Below are positions 18,096-27,072 of a stretch of 64,000 nt of DNA, in pieces. This DNA comes from Candidatus Hydrogenedentota bacterium (GTDB taxonomy: Bacteria > Hydrogenedentota > Hydrogenedentia > Hydrogenedentales > CAILVY01), in the NCBI GenBank assembly GCA_029565395.1, contig JAKQOG010000178.1, positions 1 to 64,000 on the forward strand. Direction: 5' to 3'. Numbering within the stretch: the stretch's first letter is position 1; every line of letters starts with the position of its first letter. The notes below the pieces were generated by a model, which worked only from the letters and a program-made list of their open reading frames with translations, did no database searches and was not told the DNA's origin. The position numbers and the translations under genes are program-made.

Positions 18096-19268
18096 ATGAT
18101 TCAACGAACAACCGATATTGCACTGGTTCGCACAGCGCTGAAGCGCAGCCGGATTGTCGCCCTGCTGGGGCCGCACCAATGCGGCAAAACCACGCTGGCC
18201 CATCAGTTCGTGCCCGCGGAATCGCTCAACTATTTCGACTTGGAGGACCCGGCGAGCCTTGCGCGTCTTTCAGAGCCGGACACCACCCTGCGCCCGCTAA
18301 AGAAATTGGTAGTGATAGACGAAATCCAGCGGCGTCCGGATCTTTTTCCCCTGCTCCGGGTCTTTGCAGATCGCAAACCGCTTCCCGCACGATTTTTGAT
18401 TCTGGGCAGCGCTTCGCCGGAGTTAATCAAACATTCCTCTGAAACATTGGCTGGGCGCGTGGAAACTGTATTGCTGGAAGGATTCCGGCTGACGGACCTT
18501 GGGGAAAATAAACAGAACCAGCATTGGTTGCGCGGCGGATTTCCCTTGTCATATACGGCGCGCACGGAATCGGATTCGGTGGTGTGGCGCAAACAATTCC
18601 TTCAGACTTTTCTGGAACGCGATCTTCCCCAACTGGGAATAACCATTCCTGCAGTGACGCTACGCCGGTTCTGGAACATGGTTGCACATTACCATGGTCA
18701 AATCTGGAATGCAGCGGAATTAGCCCGTGCCCTGGCGATTAATGAGTCCACCGTTCGCCGTTATCTCGATATAATGACGGGTGTATTTATGGTGCGGCAA
18801 TTGCCGCCATGGCATGAGAATCTCGGCAAACGCCAGGTGAAGGCTCCGAAAGTCTATGTACGTGACAGCGGCCTTCTGCATACATTGCTGGGCATCAACA
18901 ACCAACGCGATCTGGAACATCACCCAAAAATCGGCGCGTCCTGGGAAGGGTATGCCGTCGAAGAAGTTCTTAAGGCACTGCGCCCCGATGAGACGTACTA
19001 CTGGGCCACGCACAACGGCGCCGAACTCGACCTCCTGCTCTTCAAAAACGGCCGCCGTATCGGCGTGGAGTGCAAGCGCGCAGACGCCCCTACACTCACA
19101 CCCTCCATGCGTATCGCATTGAACGACCTCAGGCTGGACAAACTCCATGTAGTCTATCCCGGTGAAAAACGCTATGCCCTGGCGGATACTGTGGATGTGG
19201 TTCCGCTCGTAGATTTAATTTGTACTTTTTCATCTGGAAAAACAAAGAAGAACCATGGGAAAAATTAA
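18096..19268 (+). CDS. AAA-type ATPase with DUF4143
   Basis: About 390 residues of the AAA_14/DUF4143 family: a P-loop GPHQCGKTT near residue 24, KKLVVIDEIQRRPDLFPLLR (Walker B) near 70, RFLILGSASPELI near 100, then the C-terminal DUF4143 region with VYVRDSGLLHTLLGI, SWEGYAVEEVL and a restriction-endonuclease-like ..WATHNGAELDLLLFKNGRRIGVECK motif (D/E..ExK). These proteins are widespread orphans of uncertain role. ATG 18096 is chosen because the -10 box ends at 18089; the longer start at 18078 is inside the promoter. Its 3' end overlaps a decayed small gene. Confidence 0.87.
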   Translation: MIQRTTDIALVRTALKRSRIVALLGPHQCGKTTLAHQFVPAESLNYFDLEDPASLARLSEPDTTLRPLKKLVVIDEIQRRPDLFPLLRVFADRKPLPARFLILGSASPELIKHSSETLAGRVETVLLEGFRLTDLGENKQNQHWLRGGFPLSYTARTESDSVVWRKQFLQTFLERDLPQLGITIPAVTLRRFWNMVAHYHGQIWNAAELARALAINESTVRRYLDIMTGVFMVRQLPPWHENLGKRQVKAPKVYVRDSGLLHTLLGINNQRDLEHHPKIGASWEGYAVEEVLKALRPDETYYWATHNGAELDLLLFKNGRRIGVECKRADAPTLTPSMRIALNDLRLDKLHVVYPGEKRYALADTVDVVPLVDLICTFSSGKTKKNHGKN

Positions 19269-19392
19269 ACTATCAAAACTCAATGTTGCCAAAAGGCAGA
19301 TTGATACAGCTATACGCCTTTTTTTTCTCTGATGATGACCCCATTTCAATCCATACATTAGCAATGGCAGGCTTTAGGATTGTTCGTGATAT
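19255..19392 (+). pseudogene. Frameshifted remnant of a small conserved protein
   Basis: From ATG 19255 the frame reads MGKIKLSKLNVAKRQ..TAIRLFF and then hits a stop. Removing one T from the run of eight at 19319-19326 restores SDDDPISIHTLAMAGFRIVRD, which matches the usual second half of a small uncharacterised family (LSKLxxAxRQLxxAIRLFF..DPxSIHTLAxAA). It is truncated after that. A homopolymer sequencing error could explain the shift but not the truncation. Confidence 0.55.
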
Positions 19393-19592
19393 AGTTCATG
19401 GTCGAGTTCAGCTAATGCTTGACGAACTTTTTCGGGGCTGCAGTAGCCCAACCAAGGTTCCAGGTTTTCCTCGCACCACTGGCGGTAGGCGGCCATGCTC
19501 GCCCAGGAACGCATCGGCGGCCCGTCATCGAAACCAGGCCGGAAGGTATGGATCAGACCATGCGCTAAACGTTGAGGGACGGATCTGGCCCC
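19374..19592 (-). pseudogene. C-terminal fragment of an unidentified gene
   Basis: A 72-codon open frame without a credible start, ending ..MRSWASMAAYRQWCEENLEPWLGY..ALAELDHEL.. and a TAA at 19374-19376. The amino-acid pattern is protein-like, but I do not recognise the family. It lies against the frameshifted remnant on the other strand, so both look like debris. Confidence 0.35.
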
Positions 19593-19841
19593 TTATTCTT
19601 CAAAATATTTATCATCTGCACAATTGGTGCAAGGATTTGAACAATGTGGACATTTTTCATGATCCAATAACTCAAGTGGAATTCCATGCACTAGAAGATA
19701 CCCGGTATCTGGATTAGCTTCATTTCCACTGCTGGGAGCTGGATCATTACGCAACCAGAGATTGCCATCAACGTCAATAAGTGAAACAAGTTTATGAGGC
19801 TCTTCTGATACCCGCCGAATTTCAAACGCACTGGGGCGCAC
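19593..19841 (-). CDS. Small Cys-rich protein or broken-off C-terminal part
   Basis: 82 codons from GTG 19841. The visible features are a LVSLIDVDGNLWLRNDP segment and a C-terminal CPHCSNPCTNC cluster that could bind a metal. It overlaps the end of the InlB-repeat ORF by 20 bases in another frame. Shifting frame there gives a continuous protein (..LTAIF-PTTVRPSAFEIRR..), so it may be the second half of one gene broken by a frameshift. Function unknown. Confidence 0.4.
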   Translation of the reverse strand: MRPSAFEIRRVSEEPHKLVSLIDVDGNLWLRNDPAPSSGNEANPDTGYLLVHGIPLELLDHEKCPHCSNPCTNCADDKYFEE

Positions 19842-20190
19842 TGTTGTGGGAAAATATCGCGGTGAGTGTGCGGTTCTGTGAAAAATCGATTGTTATGCTG
19901 GATTGATAGGGGTCTGTGCCTTCAGGAATATCTCCTTCCCACCGGCAGAATACATATTTTGGAGCAGGCTGCGCAACAAGAGTAACAATATTTTTTTCGC
20001 ATACAATTTGCCAGTCTGTACAATGAAATGGACAATCAATGTCATATGTGGGCCATGAGTATTCGCCAGGTTCTGGAGTCACAGTGCCTTCGCCAATAGA
20101 GCTAATGGTGAGTAAAATTCTTTCCAGACATGAAAGGAGTGTAGTGTGCGTACTCACAAGCCAGATCACCCAGCACAATTTCCGGGACAA
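19822..20190 (-). CDS. InlB-type beta-repeat domain protein, probably truncated
   Basis: 122 residues. The first 24 form a hydrophobic, signal-like start of poor quality. The rest is a typical bacterial divergent InlB B-repeat: LTISSIGEGTVTPEPGEY..IVTLVAQPAPKYVFCRWEGDIPEG..ITIDFSQNRTLTAIF. Such repeats occur in long surface proteins, so a stand-alone copy suggests the remains of a larger gene. See the following ORF at 19593-19841 for a possible frameshifted continuation. Confidence 0.5.
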   Translation of the reverse strand: MSRKLCWVIWLVSTHTTLLSCLERILLTISSIGEGTVTPEPGEYSWPTYDIDCPFHCTDWQIVCEKNIVTLVAQPAPKYVFCRWEGDIPEGTDPYQSSITIDFSQNRTLTAIFSHNSAPQCV

Positions 20191-20368
20191 AAGCCGAGCA
20201 TAAATCCCTGCGCAAGAATCGATTTCGACATCGACAGAGTTCTTTCCCCATATACTCAGGCTATTTCAAAGGCAGTCCCTATCCGCACCAGACGGCCTAT
20301 TGCGTCGTTCGCCCGATGATCTTTTCGGTACGCATGTGTGCCCCGCTCCCAGGTTGCGGATGTATTCT

Positions 20369-21796
20369 TCAGCGCCCTGTGTCTTCTTTCTTCCACAAGG
20401 GACTGCCCGTGTATTTCGTTCCTATGGGGTATCGTGGATTGGATCGGACGGCTTCCTTCATAATCGCTTCGATCCTCTTCACTACTTCGGGATGCTCCTT
20501 AGCGATGTTGTTCGTTTCACCCAGATCCTTTTCCAGGTCGTAAAGCTGTGTCTCACTCTCGCGGCCAAGGTGGATGCCTTTCCACTTGCCCATGCGGACG
20601 GCCTGGTCATAGCGGTCGCGGCAATGCCCGTAGTCCCAGTACAAGTACTCGTGAGGCTTCTTGATCTTGCCGCCTCGCAATGCATGAACGATGGATGTGC
20701 CGTCTATATGGGGAGGCGTCTGGGCGCCGGCGAGTTCCGCAAACGTCGGCATCATGTCCCAGAACGCCACGATTTCGTTACTGGTTTTTCCCATCGGCGT
20801 CACGCCGGGCCAGCGCGCGATGAAGGGGACACGGATGCCGCCTTCGGTGAGGTCGCGTTTGAAACCGCGAAGCGGGCCGCTGGTGGCGAAGCGTGCGGGC
20901 ACGTCGCTGTGTCCGCCGTTGTCGCTTGTGAAGAGGATGAGGGTATCGCGCGTAAGACCCAGTTCTTCAATCAAGGAGACGATGCGGCCGACATCGCGAT
21001 CAAGCCTATGGATCATGGCGGCGTATTTCTTCGATCGCTCGTCCCAGTCCTTGCCGTCATAGGGTTTGGTGGAGGGAACGGTGAGCCCGTCCGGGTCTTC
21101 GTCCTCCGCCGAAAAATGCGGCAACGTAAAGGCCCCGTAGAGAAAGAACGGCACATCCTTGTTCTCGCGGATGTACTTGAGCGCATACTCGGCCAAGAGG
21201 TCATGACTGTAATGTTTCCGCGACTTTGTGTTCCCTGTCAATTCGAGCCGCCCGTCATTGTCGTCGAGGTATTCCGTGTAGTAATAGTGCGCGTGGTCCT
21301 GGTTGAGATAGCCCAGCCACATGTCGAAGCCCTGGTTCGTGGCGCGGCCTGCGGTTCCGGCGTCGCCGAGCGACCATTTGCCGACGCCGCCACAGCGGTA
21401 GCCCGCTTTCTTGAGCACCTCGGCCACCGTCACATCATTTTCTTCGAGGTAGGTGTGGTAATGCGGGACGTTGTCGCGCGCCGCCGTGTGCCCGTTATGC
21501 AGCCCCGTCATGAGGGTGCATCGCGAGGGGGTGCACACGGGGGCGCCCGCGTAGGCCTGGGTGAATAACAGACCTTCCCTGGCCAATCGATCGATGTTCG
21601 GAGTTTCGATCAATCGCTGCCCATAGCAGCCCAGATCGCCGTAGCCCAGGTCATCTGCCACAAGCAGAACGATGTTGGGCCGCCGTCCGCTAACAGAGGA
21701 CGAGGCATCAAGTGTCTCTGCACCCCACGCTTCGTTTCGGATCGCAAACGCCGTCGCAGCCATTCCCACGGTTTTCAGAAAGCGCCGTCTCTTCAT
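20369..21796 (-). CDS. Sulfatase, Tat-exported
   Basis: 475 residues from ATG 21796 (GGAG 8 bases upstream). The N-terminus MKRRRFLKTVGMAATAF is a twin-arginine signal. The alkaline-phosphatase-fold sulfatase motifs follow: NIVLLVADDLGYGDLGCYG (metal Asp pair), CTPSRCTLMTG (the C-x-P-S-R sulfatase signature whose Cys becomes formylglycine), GKWSLGD, and TSDNGGHSD. It should remove sulfate from a polysaccharide or other sulfate ester in the periplasm. Its ATG lies one base after the stop of the upstream sulfatase, so the two are cotranscribed. No maturation enzyme is in the window. Confidence 0.92.
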   Translation of the reverse strand: MKRRRFLKTVGMAATAFAIRNEAWGAETLDASSSVSGRRPNIVLLVADDLGYGDLGCYGQRLIETPNIDRLAREGLLFTQAYAGAPVCTPSRCTLMTGLHNGHTAARDNVPHYHTYLEENDVTVAEVLKKAGYRCGGVGKWSLGDAGTAGRATNQGFDMWLGYLNQDHAHYYYTEYLDDNDGRLELTGNTKSRKHYSHDLLAEYALKYIRENKDVPFFLYGAFTLPHFSAEDEDPDGLTVPSTKPYDGKDWDERSKKYAAMIHRLDRDVGRIVSLIEELGLTRDTLILFTSDNGGHSDVPARFATSGPLRGFKRDLTEGGIRVPFIARWPGVTPMGKTSNEIVAFWDMMPTFAELAGAQTPPHIDGTSIVHALRGGKIKKPHEYLYWDYGHCRDRYDQAVRMGKWKGIHLGRESETQLYDLEKDLGETNNIAKEHPEVVKRIEAIMKEAVRSNPRYPIGTKYTGSPLWKKEDTGR

Positions 21797-21797
21797 G

Positions 21798-23174
21798 CTA
21801 TCTGCTCCGGCCGTCCACGTCGCGCTCCCACGTTTTAAACGAGGCAAGCATCTCGCTCACTACTCCCGCGTTCTGCGCCGAGACATCCGTGGTTTCGCCG
21901 ATATCGGTATCGAGGTTGAATAGTTGGCAATTCTCCTCGTCTCCCACAAGTTTCCACGGGCCTTCCCGGACCGCCCAATCCTTTTCCTTTCGCCAGAAGA
22001 CAGTCCGCTTCGGCAAGGGTTTGCCGTTAAACAACAGCGGCGTCAACGTCGTGCCGTCCACGCCCTTCGGTGCTGCCGCCCCGGCCAATTCGGCATACGT
22101 GGGCAACAAATCCATCGTCATGGCGGTTTCATGCGTCACGGTTCCCGGCGCGATGCGGGTGGGCCACCAGGCAATCGCGGGTTCTCGATGACCGCCTTCC
22201 CATACCTCGCCTTTCTCCCCACGGCATGGGCCGTTGCTCGACACTTCGCCTCGAAACTTGCCCTGGTACGCCCGGTAGCCGCCGTTGTCGGATGTGAAGA
22301 AAACGAAGGTGTTCCCGTCAAGCCCCAGCGTTTTGATCGCGGCCATAATCTCGCCTACGCTTCGGTCCACCGCTTCGACCATTTTCTGAACGACGGGCGC
22401 TACCTGGCCTTCCGGATGCGGTCCAAGTTTTTCGAGGCCCCAATAGTCTTTTCCTTTCTCACGGTGCGCGTTCTCGCCCGGCGCTTGCCATGGGAAATGG
22501 ATCACAAGATGCGCCACGTACAGGAAGAAGGGCCGATCCTTATTCTTTCGCATGAAATCGATGCTGTGTTTCGTAATCAAGTCAGAACTGTACCCCGCCT
22601 CCATCTCGATGCGCTCGTTGTGATACCAGTCCTCGTCCCCCGAACGGCTGATGTGCGAGATGTGGTCTCCGTCCCCGGTCAGGAGACCTCGGAAGTCATC
22701 GAAACCGAAATACGTCGGCATGTGAGGCGGATGGTAACCCAGATGCCACTTCCCATACATACCGGTCGCATATCCCGCCTTCTTCAAGGTTTGGGGAATG
22801 GTGGCCGCGTCCACCGGCAGGCCGATATCGGGCGACTTCGCGGAGAGCGCGCTCTCAAAAGGCGTTCCAAAACGTTGGGGGTACTGCCCGGTGAGGATCG
22901 CGGCCCGGGTGGGAGAGCACATGGGGCCGTTAGCGTGAAAATCCGTGAACTTCAAACCTTCCTTGGCCAACATATCAAGATGCGGGGTTCTGTTCCGGGG
23001 ATGGCCATAGCAGGCCAGGTCCCCGTATCCTAAATCGTCGGCGACGATGAGGATGATATTCGGGCGGCTTCGCGCGCCTTCGGAGTTCTCCTGCGCAATC
23101 GAAGCAAACGGGTGCGCCAACAATCTTCCAGCGAGCGCCGCCGTGGCACACTTGAGAAACTCTCGTCGTTCCAT
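21798..23174 (-). CDS. Sulfatase, exported, first of a tandem pair
   Basis: 458 residues. MERREFLKCATAALAG resembles a Tat signal. The core shows NIILIVADDLGYGDLACYG, CSPTRAAILTG (C-x-P-x-R formylglycine signature), GKWHLGYHPPHMPTYFGFD and TSDNGGYRA. It belongs to the same superfamily as the next gene but differs enough in sequence to have another substrate. It ends in TAG, one base before the downstream start, showing TAG is a real stop in this genome. Confidence 0.92.
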   Translation of the reverse strand: MERREFLKCATAALAGRLLAHPFASIAQENSEGARSRPNIILIVADDLGYGDLACYGHPRNRTPHLDMLAKEGLKFTDFHANGPMCSPTRAAILTGQYPQRFGTPFESALSAKSPDIGLPVDAATIPQTLKKAGYATGMYGKWHLGYHPPHMPTYFGFDDFRGLLTGDGDHISHISRSGDEDWYHNERIEMEAGYSSDLITKHSIDFMRKNKDRPFFLYVAHLVIHFPWQAPGENAHREKGKDYWGLEKLGPHPEGQVAPVVQKMVEAVDRSVGEIMAAIKTLGLDGNTFVFFTSDNGGYRAYQGKFRGEVSSNGPCRGEKGEVWEGGHREPAIAWWPTRIAPGTVTHETAMTMDLLPTYAELAGAAAPKGVDGTTLTPLLFNGKPLPKRTVFWRKEKDWAVREGPWKLVGDEENCQLFNLDTDIGETTDVSAQNAGVVSEMLASFKTWERDVDGRSR

Positions 23175-23551
23175 CCGAATTCCCTTTGCCTGTCCTGATT
23201 TCCCGGCCTTGATTTATTGATTCTCGGCTGGATAGTCCTCTTCATTTCGCTTTATGCCAACATTTGTTCTCCAGTGTAGCAGGTGCCGCTCAAATTTGAA
23301 AAGAACAGGTTTACTTCAGGCATTTGCGATGCCGCGCTGTCCGCTTCATTCTCTTGCGCACATGTCGTTCGCTGGCGCAACACAGGAAGAGAGCTTCCTG
23401 GGAATGGAAATTCCGCGTTGTCAGGTCAACGCTTTGCCTTTGAAACAGATATCCCGTATATTCAGAAGCGTCGGTTTTTTTAAACGAGCAAGCGCATACG
23501 GGCCTTTGTTCCGGCTGCGTCGATTCGATGCGGAACAACCCTCACGGAACC
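23175..23551. other. Intergenic region without a recognisable gene
   Basis: Between the divergent sulfatase and BNR-protein genes. Open frames here have poor composition and no recognisable motif. It presumably holds both promoters, but I see no clear -35/-10 pair. Confidence 0.6.
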
Positions 23552-25780
23552 ATGAATATGAATGCAAAGACAATCGCAGGCGGCGCTGTACTCGTCCTTT
23601 TCGTGCTCGGATTATTGTTGGCGGGGCCGAGGTGCAGGGTGGGTCTGCCGGATGTGAGCAAGGCGCCGGGTGTCGTAATCGGTCACCAGCCCTCGCCCTC
23701 ATTGCTGGCGCGCGCCCTAGGCCAAGCCCAGTATGTCGGCTCGCCGTCGATTGCGATGCTGCCCGATGGCGCCTGCATCGCCTCGCATGACCTGTTTGGC
23801 CGTGGTTCCTCCCAAGACACTTCGGGGGTGACAAAAGTGTTTCGCTCGACGGACAAGGGCGCAACATGGAGGCATACCGCGACGCTTGAAGGGCAATTTT
23901 GGTCCACGGTTTTTGTCCATAATGGCGGCCTTTTCATCCTTGGCTACACCGGCAAGGGCGGAGACATCGTCATCCGATCCTCGACCGACGGCGGTTTCAC
24001 TTGGACCACGCCCATCGATGGGGAAAGCGGGTTGATCAAGGAGGGCCGCTTCGGAGGCACGCCAAACCGGCCGGTGGTATACGAAGACCGCCTTTGGATC
24101 GGGCAGAGCTCCCGCCTGATGTCGGCGCCCGTGGATTCGGACTTGCTCCGTGCCGCCTCGTGGACCTTGAGCAAGCCGGTTGCCCAGGATAAGCATTGGC
24201 TGGGCGGCCGCTTTACGTTTTGGTCCGAAGGACAGGCCGTTGTATCGCCCGCGGCGGGGGTGGTGTTATTGCCGAAGGTAAATCAACTGCCCTACACGGC
24301 GCTGCTGCGTTCGGATACTCCCAAGGCGCTTCGTTTCGATCCATATCTGGATTTTGTGGAACTGCCAGGCGCAGAGAAAAAGTTCGGCGCGGCATATGAC
24401 GCGGTTTCGGGCAAATACTACATTTGCAGCAACCCTGTTCTGCCTGCCCACAGAAACGATTGGTGGCTACGCGACACGCCGGCCTTGATCCGTAACTGCG
24501 CGGCGTTGCTTTCATCAAGCGACCTTCATCACTGGAGCGTGGAGAAGATATTTCTCTATTCGCCGGATGTGTATCATGCCGCCTTCCAGTATCTCAATTT
24601 CGAATTCGACGGCGATGATTTGGCGGTCATTTCACGCACCGCTTTCGTCATCGGCGGGCACAAACCGCCGCGGGGCCACGACTCGAACCTTATGACCTTC
24701 CATCGCATCCGGGATTTCCGCCATGCCGCTCCCGATCATGAGCTTGAGATCGAGGGTAACCGGGTGTTGCGCTACGAGCGAACGCAATGTGAGCGGGCGC
24801 CCCTAGGCGTTTTTACACTCGGCGCACATTTTGACGGCGCACCGTTGCAGCATCCCGCTGAACTGGCCCAGGACACCGGCGGACAAGTTTATGTTCGTGA
24901 ACAAGGTGGGCGGATTCTTCGTTTCGATGCTGCAGGGAATTATCTCGGGCTGTCGGCTTCAGCACCGGTTTCATTTGCCGGCCGCCGGTTGTCCATTACC
25001 CAACCGCATGCAGGCGAACGGTCTTGGACAGGCGGTTGTTCGGACGCCTGGGGAGAACCCTCCAACTGGTATTACTGGGGACGCCCCGATACGCCGGAGG
25101 AACTCGCGATTTTTGGCAGCGCGTCCGTAACCGGCGCGAGCATCACGATCGATCTGCCGTTCCGAATCAAAGGAATACGCTTCTGCAATGTCGGCAGTTA
25201 CACCCTAGCCGGGCCCGGCGAGCTTACGATAGGGGCGCCCGATTCAGAGGGCCGCTTCGAGGTAGTGCAAGGCCGCCACACACTCCGGGCGCCCATTCAT
25301 CTCTCGGGTCCTGCCTATGTGCACATAGACTCCGGAGCGGGACTCTCCATCGAAGGCCCGCTGCATGTTGATGGCACATCGCTCCTCTTCAGCGGGGAAG
25401 GAAGTCTGGAACTGCGTGGCCTCTTTTCACTGGGGAACGGCCGGTTAATCTTATACGCTGGTCAGCCGGTGGTGTTCGGCGATTCGGTCGAGGTGCAACT
25501 TAATGGCACCCTCGAAGTGCGTCTGCCCGATGGTGTAACGCCTGCGTTGGGCGATCGTTTTAACCTTTTCAATGCAGCAGCGCCTTTAAGCGGTGCTTTC
25601 GACCACGTTGAACTGCCCCGCCTTGCGAACGGTCTCGCCTGGAACACGGCAATGCTCTACACAACCGGTGTCATTGAGGTGGTGTCATCGCCCATCCCTG
25701 CGGGTTCGTCAAGAACCACCATCCCACTTCTTCACATGCCCGCGATAGGTTTCGTTCCATCTCCTTACCGCAGATCGTAA
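23552..25780 (+). CDS. Secreted sialidase-like (BNR/Asp-box) protein with adhesin-like C-terminus
   Basis: About 742 residues. A signal peptide or anchor (MNMNAKTIAGGAVLVLFVLGLLL) is followed by a six-bladed-propeller-like half with Asp-boxes: FRSTDKGATW near residue 92 and SSTDGGFTW near 140. The last third is beta-rich, with WGEPSNWYYWGRPDTPEE and the closing GDRFNLFNAAAPLSG..LPRLANGLAWNTAMLYTTGVIEVV pattern seen at the end of autotransporter-like and PEP-CTERM repeat proteins. It is a candidate surface glycosidase or binding protein. ATG 23552 is preferred to ATG 23528 because the signal starts there; neither has a strong ribosome site. Confidence 0.7.
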   Translation: MNMNAKTIAGGAVLVLFVLGLLLAGPRCRVGLPDVSKAPGVVIGHQPSPSLLARALGQAQYVGSPSIAMLPDGACIASHDLFGRGSSQDTSGVTKVFRSTDKGATWRHTATLEGQFWSTVFVHNGGLFILGYTGKGGDIVIRSSTDGGFTWTTPIDGESGLIKEGRFGGTPNRPVVYEDRLWIGQSSRLMSAPVDSDLLRAASWTLSKPVAQDKHWLGGRFTFWSEGQAVVSPAAGVVLLPKVNQLPYTALLRSDTPKALRFDPYLDFVELPGAEKKFGAAYDAVSGKYYICSNPVLPAHRNDWWLRDTPALIRNCAALLSSSDLHHWSVEKIFLYSPDVYHAAFQYLNFEFDGDDLAVISRTAFVIGGHKPPRGHDSNLMTFHRIRDFRHAAPDHELEIEGNRVLRYERTQCERAPLGVFTLGAHFDGAPLQHPAELAQDTGGQVYVREQGGRILRFDAAGNYLGLSASAPVSFAGRRLSITQPHAGERSWTGGCSDAWGEPSNWYYWGRPDTPEELAIFGSASVTGASITIDLPFRIKGIRFCNVGSYTLAGPGELTIGAPDSEGRFEVVQGRHTLRAPIHLSGPAYVHIDSGAGLSIEGPLHVDGTSLLFSGEGSLELRGLFSLGNGRLILYAGQPVVFGDSVEVQLNGTLEVRLPDGVTPALGDRFNLFNAAAPLSGAFDHVELPRLANGLAWNTAMLYTTGVIEVVSSPIPAGSSRTTIPLLHMPAIGFVPSPYRRS

Positions 25781-25854
25781 GTCACTTTAGCATAGTGGAC
25801 GACAGGCCGCGCAGTACAGTCGAATATAGTCGCTGATCCGCGCTGGATGAATCT

Positions 25855-26901
25855 TCAGGAAGGATACGGGTAGATCGCGATTTTCAGCCCCGTCCGGTTT
25901 CGCATGAGTTCAATCCCATCGAGAACCTTGGTGAGAGGCAACTGGTGGGTCACAAGGGTGTCCACCTCTATCTTGCCCGCCGCCACCAGGGCCAAGGCGT
26001 CACGCACGTCACACGGGCGGGAATCGGATGCGCCGACGACGGAAATCTGCCCGTAGTGAATGAGGCGGGTGTCAATTTCCATGCTGGATGCCCCCTTCGG
26101 CAAGCTTGCAAACAGGCTTAGCGTGCCTCCCTTTCGAACCATCGCCAGCGCCTCCGCCTGCGATGAGGCCGACGGAGCCGTGGCGATGACAACGTCGGCG
26201 CCCTGTCCGCCTGTAGCTTCGAGCACCTTTCCCGCGGCACCGTCACGGCCCACTTCCAGCACCTCCACCTCTGCGAGCTTGCGTGCCAGTGCGGCGCGGG
26301 CGGGCGAGGTCTGTGTTATGATGACCCGGTGTGCACCGAAGGCTTTGGCCACTTCCGCATTGAGACAGCCAAGCGGGCCGGCGCCGATGACCACGACCGT
26401 GTTGCCAGGTTTGACGCAGGCAATCTTCTGCGCATTGATGGCACAACTCAGGGGCTCGGCCAGGGCTGCTCCCAGATCGCTTACCGCAGGCGGGACCACC
26501 AATGCATTCCCCCCTTCGATGGCTTCGGCGGGAATCTCCATAAGTTCGGCAAAACCACCATCAAAATCGAAACTGATACACTTGACGTTCGGACACAGAT
26601 TTTCGAGACCCCGGCTGCAATAATCACAACGCTTGCAGGCAATCGTCGTCGCGAATGTGATGCGGTCGCCAACCGTGAGTCCTTCCACGTCTTCACCCAC
26701 GGCAATGACCTCTGCCGCCAATTCATGGCCGATCACGCGCGGAGGTTTACAGCGCGGGTTGCCCACGGTGTACAACTTCAGATCGGTGCCGCAGATGGTG
26801 CATACCTTGACTCGCGCTATGGCGTTCCTGGAATGCAACAGCGGCTCCGGCTTCTCGCCCACCACCAAGTCACCGGGCCCGTTGTAGATCGCTGCTCTCA
26901 T
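25855..26901 (-). CDS. Zinc-dependent alcohol/polyol dehydrogenase (MDR family)
   Basis: 348 residues from ATG 26901. The medium-chain dehydrogenase features are complete. Catalytic zinc ligands sit in CTICGTD (near residue 35) and GHE (near 59). The structural zinc loop CKRCDYCSRGLENLC is near 92, and the nucleotide-binding GAGPLGCLNAEVAKAFGA near 170. Members act as sorbitol, threonine or sugar-alcohol dehydrogenases with NAD(P). It is in the same direction as the SDR gene upstream, and together they could interconvert a sugar or polyol. Confidence 0.88.
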   Translation of the reverse strand: MRAAIYNGPGDLVVGEKPEPLLHSRNAIARVKVCTICGTDLKLYTVGNPRCKPPRVIGHELAAEVIAVGEDVEGLTVGDRITFATTIACKRCDYCSRGLENLCPNVKCISFDFDGGFAELMEIPAEAIEGGNALVVPPAVSDLGAALAEPLSCAINAQKIACVKPGNTVVVIGAGPLGCLNAEVAKAFGAHRVIITQTSPARAALARKLAEVEVLEVGRDGAAGKVLEATGGQGADVVIATAPSASSQAEALAMVRKGGTLSLFASLPKGASSMEIDTRLIHYGQISVVGASDSRPCDVRDALALVAAGKIEVDTLVTHQLPLTKVLDGIELMRNRTGLKIAIYPYPS

Positions 26902-26914
26902 GTTCAATCTCTTT

Positions 26915-27050
26915 CTACGCGTAGTGGTTGTAGCCCAACACGTCAAGATACCGTTTGATTTGCCCCTTCACACAATCGATCCATACATCGCGGCGCGGAA
27001 CTTCCGCCAAGCACTTCCCGGGATTCAATCGGATCGGATACAACCGGCAT
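26915..27050 (-). pseudogene. Possible small frameshifted gene between the SDR and dehydrogenase genes
   Basis: An ATG at 27050, 23 bases after the SDR stop, opens a frame that soon closes. A +1 shift after about eight codons gives a plausible tail (..PRRDVWIDCVKGQIKRYLDVLGYNHYA) ending at 26915, 13 bases before the dehydrogenase start. The spacing fits a small operon gene, but the family is unknown and the reading is speculative. Confidence 0.3.
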
Positions 27051-27072
27051 GAGTCCTTGTTTCCTCTCTTAC

